A DNA stretch of 64,000 nt from an uncultured Chitinophagaceae bacterium. GTDB lineage: Bacteria > Bacteroidota > Bacteroidia > Chitinophagales > Chitinophagaceae. This document shows positions 32,211 to 41,941 of this stretch, one piece after another. Position 1 is the stretch's first letter; each line of letters begins with the position of its first letter. Position numbers and translations under genes: made by a program. The stretch spans positions 60,175-124,174 of the forward strand of contig CALMYJ010000036.1 in the NCBI GenBank assembly GCA_937873715.1, in the 5' to 3' direction. The notes under the pieces are model-generated. The model saw only the letters and a program-made list of their open reading frames with translations, searched no databases and was not told the origin of the DNA.

Positions 32211-32918
32211 ATGAAAAAAATTGTATTGATGATGCTGGTGAGCATCCCGTTTTTTGCAGCAGCACAATCTACTACGGTACAAGGTAATTTACCCAAAGAT
32301 GCCCAGGTGGATGTAACCATACACCATGCCCGTACCGGCCAGGCATTGCCCAGCGAAATTGTAGTATTCAGGAATACGGCCAGCGGCACTGAATTCCAGG
32401 GCTTATCGAATCCCGAAGGAAAGTTCTCTTTACGCCTGCCTTCCGGATCCAGGTACGAGGTGTTTATCCTTGGCTTTGGCGATTCGGCCAGCTATAATTT
32501 TTTAGAAATTCCATCGCTGAAAGAAAACCAGTATTTTAAAACAGCCATCAAATACGATATCAAATTTGAAGCCCCCGCTTCGTTTGTACTGGATAACTGC
32601 ACTTTTGAAACAGGCAAGGCCGAATTGCAGCCCGAAGCCTACACCGTATTAGACGAACTGGTAGAATATTTAAAAAGAAAGGATGAAGAAATAGTTGAAG
32701 TTGGCGGTCATACGGATAATGTGGGTAAGGCGGAAGCCAATATGCTGCTGTCGCAAAACAGGGCCAACACTGTAAGGGCTTACCTGCTGATGAAGGGGAT
32801 AGCACCGCACAGGGTTACTGCCAAAGGCTATGGAATGACACAGCCCATTACGGATAATGATACTGCAGAAGGCCGGGCCATGAACCGCCGTACCGAGGTT
32901 AAAATATTGGAGCATTAA
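32211..32918 (+). CDS. OmpA-family protein
   Basis: I start the gene at 32211 (MKKIVLMMLVSIPFFAAAQ, a clean Sec signal; 235 residues); a longer frame begins at a TTG. After the signal comes a CarboxypepD_reg-like beta sandwich (about 25-110) and then a C-terminal OmpA domain (about 125-235) with EVGGHTDNVG, NRANTVRAYLL, GYGMTQPI and NRRTEV. It has no beta-barrel of its own. It binds peptidoglycan and probably links outer membrane or periplasmic partners to it. Confidence 0.9.
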   Translation: MKKIVLMMLVSIPFFAAAQSTTVQGNLPKDAQVDVTIHHARTGQALPSEIVVFRNTASGTEFQGLSNPEGKFSLRLPSGSRYEVFILGFGDSASYNFLEIPSLKENQYFKTAIKYDIKFEAPASFVLDNCTFETGKAELQPEAYTVLDELVEYLKRKDEEIVEVGGHTDNVGKAEANMLLSQNRANTVRAYLLMKGIAPHRVTAKGYGMTQPITDNDTAEGRAMNRRTEVKILEH

Positions 32919-32937
32919 AAACATATTGAAGCATTAC

Positions 32938-32968
32938 AATGCCCTGCCTTACATGGCGGGGCATTTTT
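32938..32968 (+). terminator. Terminator between the OmpA-like gene and the M20 gene
   Basis: AATGCCCTGCC, 6-base loop, GGCGGGGCATT with one G-T pair, then a T-run. Its T-run touches the stop codon of the convergent M20 gene. Confidence 0.85.
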
Positions 32969-34160
32969 ATAAACCGGCATTGGTAGCGCCAAGCAGTGCC
33001 ATCATGCCTATGCCAATTTCGATGGCATCTTCATCAATATTAAAAACCGGGGTATGGCCGCCATGTGTAGTGCCTTTGGCTGCATTGCCGGTACCCAGCC
33101 TGAAAAAGCAGGCAGGGATATGGTGAGAGTAGTAGGCAAAATCTTCGGCGCCCATTCTTAATTCGGTTTCTTCTACGTTTGATGCACCAATATAGGCTTC
33201 GGCAGTTTTTCGGGCAGCGGCAGTTAGTGCTTGGTTATTTAAAACAAAAGGATAGCCCACATCAATTTTAATATCAATTTCGGCACCCATTGTTTGCGCC
33301 AGGCTGGTACAAAGGTTTCGGATGATGTTGTGTGCTTTAAAACGCCACTCCTCATTCATTGCTCTGAAAGTGCCCATCAGTTTTGCTTCGGATGGAATAA
33401 CATTGGTGGTGGTGCCCGCCTGGAAAGCTGTAATGGTAAGTACAGAGGGGTTAAAGGGATTGTTATTCCTGCTTACCACCTGTTGCAGGCTTACCACCAG
33501 GTGCGATGCAATTAATATAGGGTCTGCTGTAAGATGTGGTTGGGCTGCATGGCCGCCCTTTGCTTTTATGGTAATATAAATTTCGTCGGCGCTGGCCATT
33601 ACCATACCGCCCCTAAAGCTCAGTTTGCCTGTAGCCAGCGGCGAGTGTACATGCATGCCAAATATGCTTTGCGGCGCCGGATTTTCCAGTACACCTTCCT
33701 TAATCATAAGGCTTGCCCCACCGGGGTTTTTTTCTTCGCCGGGCTGAAAAATAAGCTTTACAGTGCCTTCCCATTCCTGTTTTAATGCAGTTAATATTTT
33801 GGCGGCGCCCAGCAGGCAGGCGGTATGCACATCATGCCCGCAGGCATGCATAAGGCCCGGGTATTTCGATTTGTAAGGCACATCATTTTCTTCCTGAATG
33901 GGCAGTGCATCCATGTCGGCACGGAGGGCCACCACACGTTTTTGTGGATTTTTACCTTCAATAATGCCCACAACTCCCGTTGTAGCTTTTACTGCAAAAG
34001 GTATTTGCAGTTCGGCCAGTTTTTGCTGAACAAACTTTGAGGTTTCAAACTCCTGGTAACTGAGTTCGGGATGTGCATGCAGGTGATGCCTTATTTGTAT
34101 GCTTTCGCCGGCATATTTTTTAGCCAGTAGTTGTATCTGCTCTTGCAGGGTTGCACTCAT
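32967..34160 (-). CDS. M20 family amidohydrolase (N-acyl amino acid / hippurate hydrolase type)
   Basis: The 397-residue protein shows ALRADMDALPIQEENDVPYKS, MHACGHDVHTACLLG (metal Cys/His), QPGEE (catalytic Glu), FGMHVHS and a late MGAEDFAYYS, the markers of the IAA-amino acid/hippurate hydrolase group. It contains the catalytic and the dimerisation domain in the usual order. Natural substrate unknown. Confidence 0.93.
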   Translation of the reverse strand: MSATLQEQIQLLAKKYAGESIQIRHHLHAHPELSYQEFETSKFVQQKLAELQIPFAVKATTGVVGIIEGKNPQKRVVALRADMDALPIQEENDVPYKSKYPGLMHACGHDVHTACLLGAAKILTALKQEWEGTVKLIFQPGEEKNPGGASLMIKEGVLENPAPQSIFGMHVHSPLATGKLSFRGGMVMASADEIYITIKAKGGHAAQPHLTADPILIASHLVVSLQQVVSRNNNPFNPSVLTITAFQAGTTTNVIPSEAKLMGTFRAMNEEWRFKAHNIIRNLCTSLAQTMGAEIDIKIDVGYPFVLNNQALTAAARKTAEAYIGASNVEETELRMGAEDFAYYSHHIPACFFRLGTGNAAKGTTHGGHTPVFNIDEDAIEIGIGMMALLGATNAGL

Positions 34161-34199
34161 TAGTATAAGTTTTGGATGCTGGTTGAAAATATGGGCGGC

Positions 34200-34673
34200 T
34201 TAACGGCCTTCTTTTTCCTTTAACTCTTTCAGTTTTTCAGGCCTCACTTCAATTTTTTCGGGTATGATGTAAATATTGTTGGTAACCAGTTTGAATTGTT
34301 CAATTTCTTTACGGTATTGTTCTGCTTCTGTTTTCTCCAAAAAGTTGCCAAATTTTAGCTTGATGTAGGGTGGCTGAAAAGTCATGTACACTTTTTGATC
34401 GGGATAGCGCTGCAGTAATTGAGAGCGTACTTTTAATACCAGTTCCCTGTCGTTGCTGCTGATTACCTGCAGGCGGTATCCACTGCCCGAGCGAACGGAG
34501 TTGGCCTGTAATTCATTAATAGCGGCTTCCTTTTTTTGCAGTTCATTCAGCCGGGGGTCGTTGTATACGGTGATGCTGCCCTGGGGGATGCTGTCAGATT
34601 TTAAAGAGTCGGTTTGAGCGGTTGCTGCAATGCTGCTATACAAAAATGAAAGTAGTATTGTGCTTTTTTTCAT
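34200..34673 (-). CDS. Exported SPOR-like protein
   Basis: The 157-residue protein has a Sec signal (MKKSTILLSFLYSSIAATAQ), a linker, and a single SPOR-type fold at about residues 63-130 (GYRLQVISSNDRELVLKV...PPYIKLKFGNFLEKTEAEQYRKEI). SPOR domains bind denuded peptidoglycan at the division site or elsewhere. The end is Glu/Lys-rich. A 191-bp gap and a terminator separate it from trxA. Confidence 0.8.
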   Translation of the reverse strand: MKKSTILLSFLYSSIAATAQTDSLKSDSIPQGSITVYNDPRLNELQKKEAAINELQANSVRSGSGYRLQVISSNDRELVLKVRSQLLQRYPDQKVYMTFQPPYIKLKFGNFLEKTEAEQYRKEIEQFKLVTNNIYIIPEKIEVRPEKLKELKEKEGR

Positions 34674-34813
34674 ATAAAGATGTTGTCAAAAATTATTCCT
34701 ACCTGCCTGCCGGATGTAAGATTAACATTCCGTGCAAAATTAACAGTTATGCCGGGTAAATACGCCAGGCTTTTCGGTTAGAGGGTTTTTACTGGCAGCC
34801 ACACTATACCGGC

Positions 34814-34843
34814 AATAAAAAAGCCCCGTACTTGCCGGGGCTT
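34814..34843 (-). terminator. Terminator after trxA
   Basis: Minus strand: AAAGCCCCG, 7-base loop, CGGGGCTTT then TTTTAT. It sits 22 bp after the trxA stop. Confidence 0.9.
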
Positions 34844-34865
34844 TGCGTATACTCTTTTGTAATGA

Positions 34866-35183
34866 TTAGAGGTGTTGTTCAATTTTTTTCACAAAATTGG
34901 CCTTGGGCTGTGCACCTACCAGTTTGTCCACCACTTTGCCGCCTTTTACAAAAAGAATGGCAGGTATGCTGGTAATACCATAATTGGTAGATACCTGTGG
35001 GTTATGGTCTACATTTACCTTGCCCACATTTACTTTACCGGCGTATTCTTTGCTGAGGTCTTCAATAACAGGGCCAATTGCACGGCAGGGACCGCACCAT
35101 TCCGCCCAAAAGTCAACAACAGAGAGTTTATCAGAGTTTAAGACTTCCGTCTCAAAATTTGCATCAGTGAATTCGATTGCCAT
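34866..35183 (-). CDS. trxA: Thioredoxin
   Basis: The 105-residue protein carries the active site WCGPC in FWAEWCGPCRAIGPV and the cis-proline loop TSIPAILFVKGG. It reduces protein disulfides in the cytoplasm. The length is standard and there is no signal peptide. A TAAATTTG box lies at 35225-35232 on the same strand, 41 nt upstream. Confidence 0.97.
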   Translation of the reverse strand: MAIEFTDANFETEVLNSDKLSVVDFWAEWCGPCRAIGPVIEDLSKEYAGKVNVGKVNVDHNPQVSTNYGITSIPAILFVKGGKVVDKLVGAQPKANFVKKIEQHL

Positions 35184-35224
35184 AATGAATATTTTATCGG
35201 TGTTTAAAATTTACGGTGAGAGGG

Positions 35225-35232
35225 CAAATTTA
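35225..35232 (-). promoter_or_regulatory. Candidate -7 box (TAAATTTG) for trxA
   Basis: A TAnnTTTG match on the minus strand, 41 nt before the trxA ATG; no clear -33 element. Confidence 0.4.
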
Positions 35233-35345
35233 CATCCAAATCTGTAAATGTGTTGTTATGGCATATCCACAAGATGTGCTAAAAATAAAATGGCATTGAA
35301 GCGGCCAGATTGGCTGTTTTTTGTTAAAGGGCTTAACAGGTTTAT

Positions 35346-38300
35346 TTACCTCAATATCAGCACCGTGCCTTTGAGGTTATGTTCTATGCCATTTTTGTCT
35401 ATAACAGTAAGTGCGTATACAAAACTTTCATTATCTCCTGCCGGGGCGTTGCCAATACTTCCATTCCATCCCTGCCGGGGATCGTTGGCAGGTACATTAT
35501 AACGTTCAAATACTTTTTGTCCCAGCCTGTTGAAGATAATCATGTGCTTAACCGTGATGAGTCCAAACCCTTTTACATAAAAATAGTCGTTGAGGCCATC
35601 ATTGTTGGGGCTAAAAGCATTGGGCATGAACAGCTTTGGTTTGGCAGGATTCACTTTTATAAAAACAGTATCGCTGGCCACACAGCCATAGGCAGTGGTA
35701 GCAGTTACGGTATACAGTACGTCTGTATCTGCTGTAAACGACGGGCTGGCGCATTTGCTGCAACTAAGCCCATCGGATGGCCACCAGGTATATGTAGCGT
35801 TGTTGTCCGTGCCGGAAACATGCAGGTTAACTTTATCATTGGCGTCGGCCATCATATCAGGGCCTGCATCCACTACAGGTATATTGCCAACTGAAACGGT
35901 AGTAAAGGCTGTATCATTTTTACAACTATTGCCGCTAAAGCCAATTACACGGTAAGTGGTTGTTTGCAGTGGCCGTGCTATTGGGTTGGCGCTGTTACTA
36001 TTACTCAGGGTGTTTTCATTATCCCATTGGTAAGCAATGGCATTACCCGATGCTTTTAAGGGTGTACTGCTGCCACTGCAAATAGCTGTGTTGTTATTGA
36101 GTGTAAGCAGTACGGGTGCATCTGCCTTTACCCGTATAGTATCATAACTGCTGCAGCCTGCCGGGCTGGTTACTTTTACCGTAAAGCTGCTGTTGGCTGT
36201 AATGGTTGCCGTTGGTGTAGCAGTATTGGGGTTTTGTAATGCTGCAGCAGGTTGCCACTGGTAGTTTGCGCCACCTGTACTATGCAATTGCAGGGTAGTA
36301 CCGGCACAAACTGTGGTATCGGCTGTGCGCTGTACCTGTGGTAAGGCATGGATAGTAACAGGGAGGGTTGTACCAGTATTGCAGCCAGATGCAGTTTGCA
36401 CTTCAAGTTGTACCTGGCGCAAACCACTTGTATTAAAATGCTGTGTTGTTGAGGCACTGTTACCTGCCGGATTTCCATCAATAGTCCATTGATAGTGTTG
36501 TATGGCATCGTTGGCTGATACCACCGACTGGTAGTTGGCGGTGGTATTGATGCAGCCTGCAGTTTCGCCTTCAATGCTGGCTTTTACCGCAATCACAGCG
36601 ATGCTGTCGGGCAGGGTGTAAGCTGCTGTACAGCCATTGGCAGTAGTTAAAGTGAGGGAGGGTTGGTATTTACCTGCGGTATAAAGCTGTACCGGATTGT
36701 TGTTGCTGCCGGTACTGCCATTGCCAAAATTCCAGCTATAACTGCTGTTGCCAAATGCACTTGCCGACTGGTTGGTGAATATAATGCTGGCGCTATCGGC
36801 ACATATCCAATTTTTGTTTACACTAAAAAAAGCTCTTGCACTGTCTATGATGATACTGTCGGTTACCGATGTGGTACATCCATTGGGCGAAGTAGCGCTA
36901 AGCTCAAGCAGGTAAATGCCTGCCTGTGTAAAATTGTACTCCAGTGTAGTGCTAATGCCTGCTGGTACATTGTTTATCGTCCATTCATATATTGTGCCGG
37001 TTGCATTGTTGCTTTCATCTGCTTTATAAAGATATTGGCCTGTATTACAATGCAGCCTGCTGCCCTCTATAGCGGCAAATGGTTTTTTGTAAATACTTAC
37101 AGCCTGCTGCTGTACAGCAGTATCGGTACAGCCGTTAGCGGTAGTGATTATCAGTTTAGCATTGTAACTGCCCGGCTGTTGGTAATGGTGTACCGGCGAT
37201 GCTGCTGTGCTTGTATTGGCATCACCAAACTGCCAGGTATAACCAATAACAGGGGCAAAAGCGCCAGACTGGTTAGTGTATACAACTGTTGCGCTATCGG
37301 CACAAAATACATACTGGCTGGTGCTGAACGAAGCCTGAACACTGTCTACAATTACTGTAATAGAAGTAGAATCTGTACAGTCGTTAATGGTGGTGGCCTT
37401 TAGGGCAATATTGTATACCCCTGCATGTAAATACGGTGTGAGTGTATTTAAATTACCGGCTGGCATATCATTTATAAACCATTGCAATTCGTCTATACTT
37501 TCAATTGCAGATGATTGTGCGGTATAGCTGTAGCGCCCGGGGCTACAGTGTACTGTATCGCCGCTGATTTTTATTTTAGGCTGTATCGATACCTGTATGG
37601 CAGTAGTGGTACTGCTGTCTGTACAGCCGTTTTCTGTAACGGCAATTAATGCTGTATTATAAATTCCAATACGGTTGTAGTCATGTGCAGCATCAATGGT
37701 AGTAGCTGTACTGCCATCATCAAACTGCCAGGTGTATTGTGCCGGCGAAGCAGCCGTACTGTTGTTGGTGAAAAGTACATTGCCTGCACCGCAAATCTTA
37801 TTCCTGTTCACGGTAAAGGCCGCTTTTACGGAGTCGAGCAGTATTGTTTTGTTGGCTGATGCGGTACAGCCATGTATTGTGTGCAGCCTTACCTGCAGCA
37901 GGTGGCTGCCTGTATTGCGGTAATTAAAATTAAGCTGTGCAGTGTTGGCTATACTGTCGCCGTTTATCATCCAGGTGTAACTGCTTACAGGATCGATACT
38001 ATGAGCAGTGCTGCTATACTGCAAATTGCCTGTGGTATTGAGGCAGGTGATACTATCGCCTGAAATGCTTATCACCGGCTGGTTAAATACCTGTACCAGG
38101 TTGGGTACTACCGTACTGTCTTTGCAGCCGTTGATTGTTTCGCCATAAAGCTTTACTGTGTAGTTGCCTGTTTGCGTATAGGCATGTACGGTATCTTTAC
38201 CGGTATAACTGCTGCCATCGCCAAACTGCCAGTAATAAACAGGTGCTGTTGCTGCTGCCGAAAGGTTGTTAAACTGAACGGTGCCGCTGCCACAAAGTTT

Positions 38301-39902
38301 ATTGTTGACTTGGGTAAAAGCTGTTTTCACCGAGTCGATGGTGAAACTGGCTTCGGCATTTGCATTGCAGCCATTTACGGTAACCAGTTCAAAGCGAATG
38401 GTATGGTTGCCGGGTATGCGGTAGTTGATGTTCAGTTGTGCGGTATTGGCCACGCTGTCGTTGTCAATAAACCATTTGTAAGCGGCAATGGCATCGGGGC
38501 TGTTGATAGTGCTGCTGAATTGCAGCCTTGTAGCCGGTGTAAGGCATATTATACCGGGGCCACTGATGGTGGCCGTGGGCTGGTGAAATACTTTGATGGA
38601 GTCGGGCAGGTAAGTGCTGTCTTTGCACCCATTGGTTGTTTCGCCATACAGCTTTACAGCATAGCTGCCAATATTGGGGTAGGCATGTACGGTATCTTTG
38701 CCGGTATAGCTGCTGCCATCGCCAAATTGCCAGTGATAGGTTGCCGGAAAACCGTTGTTAGAAAGGTTGCTGAAACTAACCTCGCCACCGCCGCAAAGCC
38801 TTGAGGGATTTGCTGCAAAATTGGTTTTTATAGAATCGATGGTAATTGTTTTCGTAACCGTGCTTTCGCAGCCCCTGCTTGTTTTGATGTTAAAGCTAAG
38901 CTCATGTGTACCCGTTGTGGTATAAATGGTATTAAGGTTGGGTACACTGGCAACAGTACTGCCATTAACAGCCCATTTGTATTGCCGTATTACATCCACC
39001 GTGCTGATACTACTGCTGTATTGCAGCCTGCTGGCGGGGGTAAGGCATAGCAGTTCGGGCCCGCTGATGGTGGCTGCCGGCAGGTGTAAAATGTGTACGG
39101 TGTCTTTAAAAATTGTACTGTCTTTACAACCGGTAATGCTGGTGGCAACCAGTTTTACGGTATAATCACCCGGTGCGGTATAGGTATGCGCCTGTTCCCT
39201 GCCGCTGTAGGTGCTGCCATCACCATAGCTCCATTGCCAGCTTTGCAGTGGAAATATCGTAATGGAGTAGTTGGTGAAATTTACAGTACCAGTACCGCAA
39301 TACCTTCCGGATGTTAAACCAAAATATGTGGCTACATAATCCACTACAAATGTTTTGGTGGCGCTGTATTGGCAACCGCTGATAGTGGTAACCGTTAGCC
39401 TGAGCAGGTGAGTGCCCGGTATGCGGTAATTAAAATCAAGATTGGGGGTGCCGGCAACACTATCTGCATCAATCTGCCATTTATACCCGGCAATGGGCTC
39501 GGCACAAATGATGTTGGCAGTGTATTGTAACCTTTTATCGGCGGTAAGGCAAACGGTAGTTTCGCCTTCAATGCTTACGGTGGCCGGGTGGTATACTTTA
39601 ACGCTATCGGTATGTGTAAGCACATCGCCATTGGCAAAAGTTGCTGTAAGGCGTACATAGTAGGTGCCGGGGCTGGTATAGCTGGTACTTACCGTATCGG
39701 GGCCGTTGAGTAGGATTGTGCCATTGCCCAGGTCCCAATCTTTATTGATAACTGCATCGCCCTGGCTATTGTTTTGAAAAACAACATGCTGAAGTTCGCC
39801 GCAACCGCTTTTGGTACTGATGGTAAAGCTGGTATTGTTCTGGCAGTATGCCGCAGCACTAAGCAGCACAAGCAGTATGCTGTACAGTAACTGCTGAAAC
39901 AT
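35346..39902 (-). CDS. Very large PKD-repeat secreted protein with gliding-type C-terminal domain
   Basis: From 39902 (MFQQLLYSILLVLLSAAAYCQ, a clear Sec signal) this is about 1518 residues; an ATG at 39950 and a longer frame to 39986 are alternatives. The body is seven alternating pairs of beta-sandwich repeats: a PKD type with WQFGDGSS-like motifs and a second type with YKWxIDxDSVAN-like motifs, followed by three Ig-like repeats with VCAGTTLQL or ICSGSSTPL motifs. The last 90 residues (FMPNAFSPNNDGLNDYFYV ... IIFNRLGQKVFE) are the gliding-motility-associated C-terminal domain used by type IX secretion (type B). It is probably a cell-surface adhesin; binding target unknown. Confidence 0.9.
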   Translation of the reverse strand: MFQQLLYSILLVLLSAAAYCQNNTSFTISTKSGCGELQHVVFQNNSQGDAVINKDWDLGNGTILLNGPDTVSTSYTSPGTYYVRLTATFANGDVLTHTDSVKVYHPATVSIEGETTVCLTADKRLQYTANIICAEPIAGYKWQIDADSVAGTPNLDFNYRIPGTHLLRLTVTTISGCQYSATKTFVVDYVATYFGLTSGRYCGTGTVNFTNYSITIFPLQSWQWSYGDGSTYSGREQAHTYTAPGDYTVKLVATSITGCKDSTIFKDTVHILHLPAATISGPELLCLTPASRLQYSSSISTVDVIRQYKWAVNGSTVASVPNLNTIYTTTGTHELSFNIKTSRGCESTVTKTITIDSIKTNFAANPSRLCGGGEVSFSNLSNNGFPATYHWQFGDGSSYTGKDTVHAYPNIGSYAVKLYGETTNGCKDSTYLPDSIKVFHQPTATISGPGIICLTPATRLQFSSTINSPDAIAAYKWFIDNDSVANTAQLNINYRIPGNHTIRFELVTVNGCNANAEASFTIDSVKTAFTQVNNKLCGSGTVQFNNLSAAATAPVYYWQFGDGSSYTGKDTVHAYTQTGNYTVKLYGETINGCKDSTVVPNLVQVFNQPVISISGDSITCLNTTGNLQYSSTAHSIDPVSSYTWMINGDSIANTAQLNFNYRNTGSHLLQVRLHTIHGCTASANKTILLDSVKAAFTVNRNKICGAGNVLFTNNSTAASPAQYTWQFDDGSTATTIDAAHDYNRIGIYNTALIAVTENGCTDSSTTTAIQVSIQPKIKISGDTVHCSPGRYSYTAQSSAIESIDELQWFINDMPAGNLNTLTPYLHAGVYNIALKATTINDCTDSTSITVIVDSVQASFSTSQYVFCADSATVVYTNQSGAFAPVIGYTWQFGDANTSTAASPVHHYQQPGSYNAKLIITTANGCTDTAVQQQAVSIYKKPFAAIEGSRLHCNTGQYLYKADESNNATGTIYEWTINNVPAGISTTLEYNFTQAGIYLLELSATSPNGCTTSVTDSIIIDSARAFFSVNKNWICADSASIIFTNQSASAFGNSSYSWNFGNGSTGSNNNPVQLYTAGKYQPSLTLTTANGCTAAYTLPDSIAVIAVKASIEGETAGCINTTANYQSVVSANDAIQHYQWTIDGNPAGNSASTTQHFNTSGLRQVQLEVQTASGCNTGTTLPVTIHALPQVQRTADTTVCAGTTLQLHSTGGANYQWQPAAALQNPNTATPTATITANSSFTVKVTSPAGCSSYDTIRVKADAPVLLTLNNNTAICSGSSTPLKASGNAIAYQWDNENTLSNSNSANPIARPLQTTTYRVIGFSGNSCKNDTAFTTVSVGNIPVVDAGPDMMADANDKVNLHVSGTDNNATYTWWPSDGLSCSKCASPSFTADTDVLYTVTATTAYGCVASDTVFIKVNPAKPKLFMPNAFSPNNDGLNDYFYVKGFGLITVKHMIIFNRLGQKVFERYNVPANDPRQGWNGSIGNAPAGDNESFVYALTVIDKNGIEHNLKGTVLILR
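38181..38740 (-). repeat. Recently copied PKD segment inside the large gene
   Basis: The bases around GGCATGTACGGTATCTTT recur at 38181 and 38682 (offset 501 bp, equal to one A-B domain pair), followed by nearly identical bases on for about 50 bp. The high DNA identity shows recent duplication or gene conversion within the array. Confidence 0.75.
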
Positions 39903-40293
39903 TCTTGTGCAGTTGCAGTTGGATATTGGTGTGTTGTTCAGATAACGCATAGGATTGGTATTCCCGGCTGTAAACAACTGTATCATGAGGGATACAATTG
40001 TATATTAATCTTTTAAACGGATTTTTAAAGTGAATATTTTGTATGTGTAAAAAGAAATCGATTGTGTTTATTGTGTTGATTTACATCGTGTTGTGAGTTG
40101 TTTGGGTTGTAAAAAAATATACCGGCATAAATAGCCTGGCACTGCACTGCCGTACAAGTGTGCGACGCAACGGCTGTTGAAAGGTGCTGAAATGCCGGGT
40201 ACAAAAAAATACACTGCCAGTTTGATTTTACGGGGCTATTTGCAGGATGGCTGGTATAAATCAACGATTTTTGCGCCAGAAAAATTGAAACAC
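39903..40293. other. Divergent intergenic region of about 390 bp
   Basis: The region separates the large PKD gene and the radical SAM gene. It includes the optional N-terminal extensions of both. The part 40060-40115 is G/T-rich (repeated TGTG/TTGT). At 40152-40176 the string GTACAAGTGTGCGACGCAACG looks like a dispersed repeat, which I cannot verify. No other gene is supported. Confidence 0.5.
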
Positions 40294-41586
40294 ATGCAAA
40301 GCCCCTATATCCTGTATTCGGACGGGAATGGAAATATTTTTGAAGACACTTCGCTGTACGTTACCGGCCGCAGTGGCTGGGATGCCATACCTGTACCGGA
40401 AGAGGACTGGATAGAACTACCCGAAGGGGGCAACCTGTACGAACTGCCCGGCCGCCGGGGTATTGGCATTGATGTAAAAACCGGCGACATGCGGCTTTGT
40501 GAAAAAGGCTGGGCCGTGGCGGCATTTATACCACCGGCACACACGGGCCTGTATATTGCTGCTTACGAAACAGCGCCTGATGCCCCTACGCTTCCCTTAT
40601 TTTGTTATACGGCAGCAGGCTGGTACAACAATAAATTTTATGTGCCCGCTGTGCGTATTGAGCAGGATATACGCCAGGACTGTGCCGGCTATGATGATAC
40701 AAAAATTGAAACTGGCGCAAAAGCATTACTCAAAAATTATCCGCACAACCGGCTGGTGCAGCACCTGATGGAAAACTGCTGTATGACCTACAGTTGCCCG
40801 GCTGCCCGAAACTTTGCGATGGGCCGGTGGGAGTGCCCGATACCTTCCTCTCCGGCGTGCAATGCCAATTGCATTGGCTGCATTAGTTTTCAACCCACCG
40901 AAGAAACCATTGTGAGTACGCAGGACAGGCTAACGTTTAAGCCTACGGCAGCAGAGATTACAGAGTTTACCGTGCCGCACCTGGAAACAGCGCCATACCC
41001 CATTGTAAGCTTTGGGCAGGGTTGCGAAGGGGAGCCGCTGCTGATGTGGGAAACCATCCGGGAGAGTATTATTGAAATAAGAAAGCATACCTCAAAAGGC
41101 AGTATTAACATTAATACCAACGGCAGCAAACCTGATGCTGTAAAGGCTTTATGCGAAGCCGGGCTTAACAGTATCAGGGTAAGTACCAACTCGGCCAGGG
41201 AAAAAATTTATACGCCCTATTACCGGCCGAATAATTACAGTTTTAGTGATTTGATTGAAAGCCTTAAAGTGGTACGCAGCTTTGGTGGCTGGACGAGCAT
41301 CAACTATTTTGTTTTTCCCGGTATGACAGATAGCGTGGAAGAGTATGAAGCCCTGCGGCAACTGATTAGGGATACCGATTTGTGCATGATACAATGGCGC
41401 AATTTTAATATCGATCCTGATTGGTACCTCGGCAAAATTGGGGTGGCGGATACCGGTGAATGTATGGGGATAAAGCAAATGATGGCTTTATTGAAAGAGG
41501 AATTTCCGCAATTGAAATTTGGGTACTTTAATCCATCGATAGAAAGGATAAAAGGCAATTACGACATGGATTTTGCCCATCACTAA
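40294..41586 (+). CDS. Radical SAM protein of unknown function
   Basis: I prefer the start at 40294 (MQSPYILYSDGNGNIFEDTSLYVTG; 430 residues); earlier frames begin at TTG 40177 or ATG 40192. The N-terminal 150 residues form a separate domain. The radical SAM motif is CNANCIGC (Cys189, Cys193, Cys196 from 40294). Four further cysteines just before it (162, 163, 168, 181) could bind an auxiliary iron-sulfur cluster. The core includes INTNGSKPDAVKALCEAGLNSIRVSTNS and ends near YFNPSIERIKGNYDMDF. No substrate gene is next to it. I do not know the reaction. Confidence 0.85.
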   Translation: MQSPYILYSDGNGNIFEDTSLYVTGRSGWDAIPVPEEDWIELPEGGNLYELPGRRGIGIDVKTGDMRLCEKGWAVAAFIPPAHTGLYIAAYETAPDAPTLPLFCYTAAGWYNNKFYVPAVRIEQDIRQDCAGYDDTKIETGAKALLKNYPHNRLVQHLMENCCMTYSCPAARNFAMGRWECPIPSSPACNANCIGCISFQPTEETIVSTQDRLTFKPTAAEITEFTVPHLETAPYPIVSFGQGCEGEPLLMWETIRESIIEIRKHTSKGSININTNGSKPDAVKALCEAGLNSIRVSTNSAREKIYTPYYRPNNYSFSDLIESLKVVRSFGGWTSINYFVFPGMTDSVEEYEALRQLIRDTDLCMIQWRNFNIDPDWYLGKIGVADTGECMGIKQMMALLKEEFPQLKFGYFNPSIERIKGNYDMDFAHH

Positions 41587-41622
41587 GCCTGCTGGTTTGC
41601 GTTGGCTAAAGGGGTAAGTTCA

Positions 41623-41904
41623 TTACTTAATCACCACTTCTTTAATCACTTTTTCGCCAAGGGCTTCGTTTACCCTTTCAATAATTTTATCTTTTTGATA
41701 GAGCAACTCGTTTTTTAACGGTGCCACCTGTGTGCTGATGAAGAGGGTGTGGTTGATGATTTGGATATTATCAGTGTATTTGGCAATGGTTTTGCCCATT
41801 ACGCTTTCCCACACTTCTGTTATTTGCAGTGCCTGTATGCCTGTTTTGAGTTTGCTTTTTTGCAAAAACTGCTTGAGTGCATCCTGCATCGAAAATTCTC
41901 CCAT
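41623..41904 (-). CDS. DUF721 family protein
   Basis: The 93-residue protein has the DUF721 pattern LKQFLQKSKLKTGIQALQITEVWESVMGKTIAKYTDNIQIINHTLFI, a family related to zinc-ribbon RNA-binding DciA-like proteins found near recF/gyrB in many bacteria. Function in Bacteroidota is uncertain; DciA relatives load replicative helicase. It follows bioA on the minus strand by 37 bp and may be co-transcribed. Confidence 0.82.
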   Translation of the reverse strand: MGEFSMQDALKQFLQKSKLKTGIQALQITEVWESVMGKTIAKYTDNIQIINHTLFISTQVAPLKNELLYQKDKIIERVNEALGEKVIKEVVIK

Positions 41905-41941
41905 GATGTAAAATTAGGTATTTATGGTGGTGGGCTATGCT

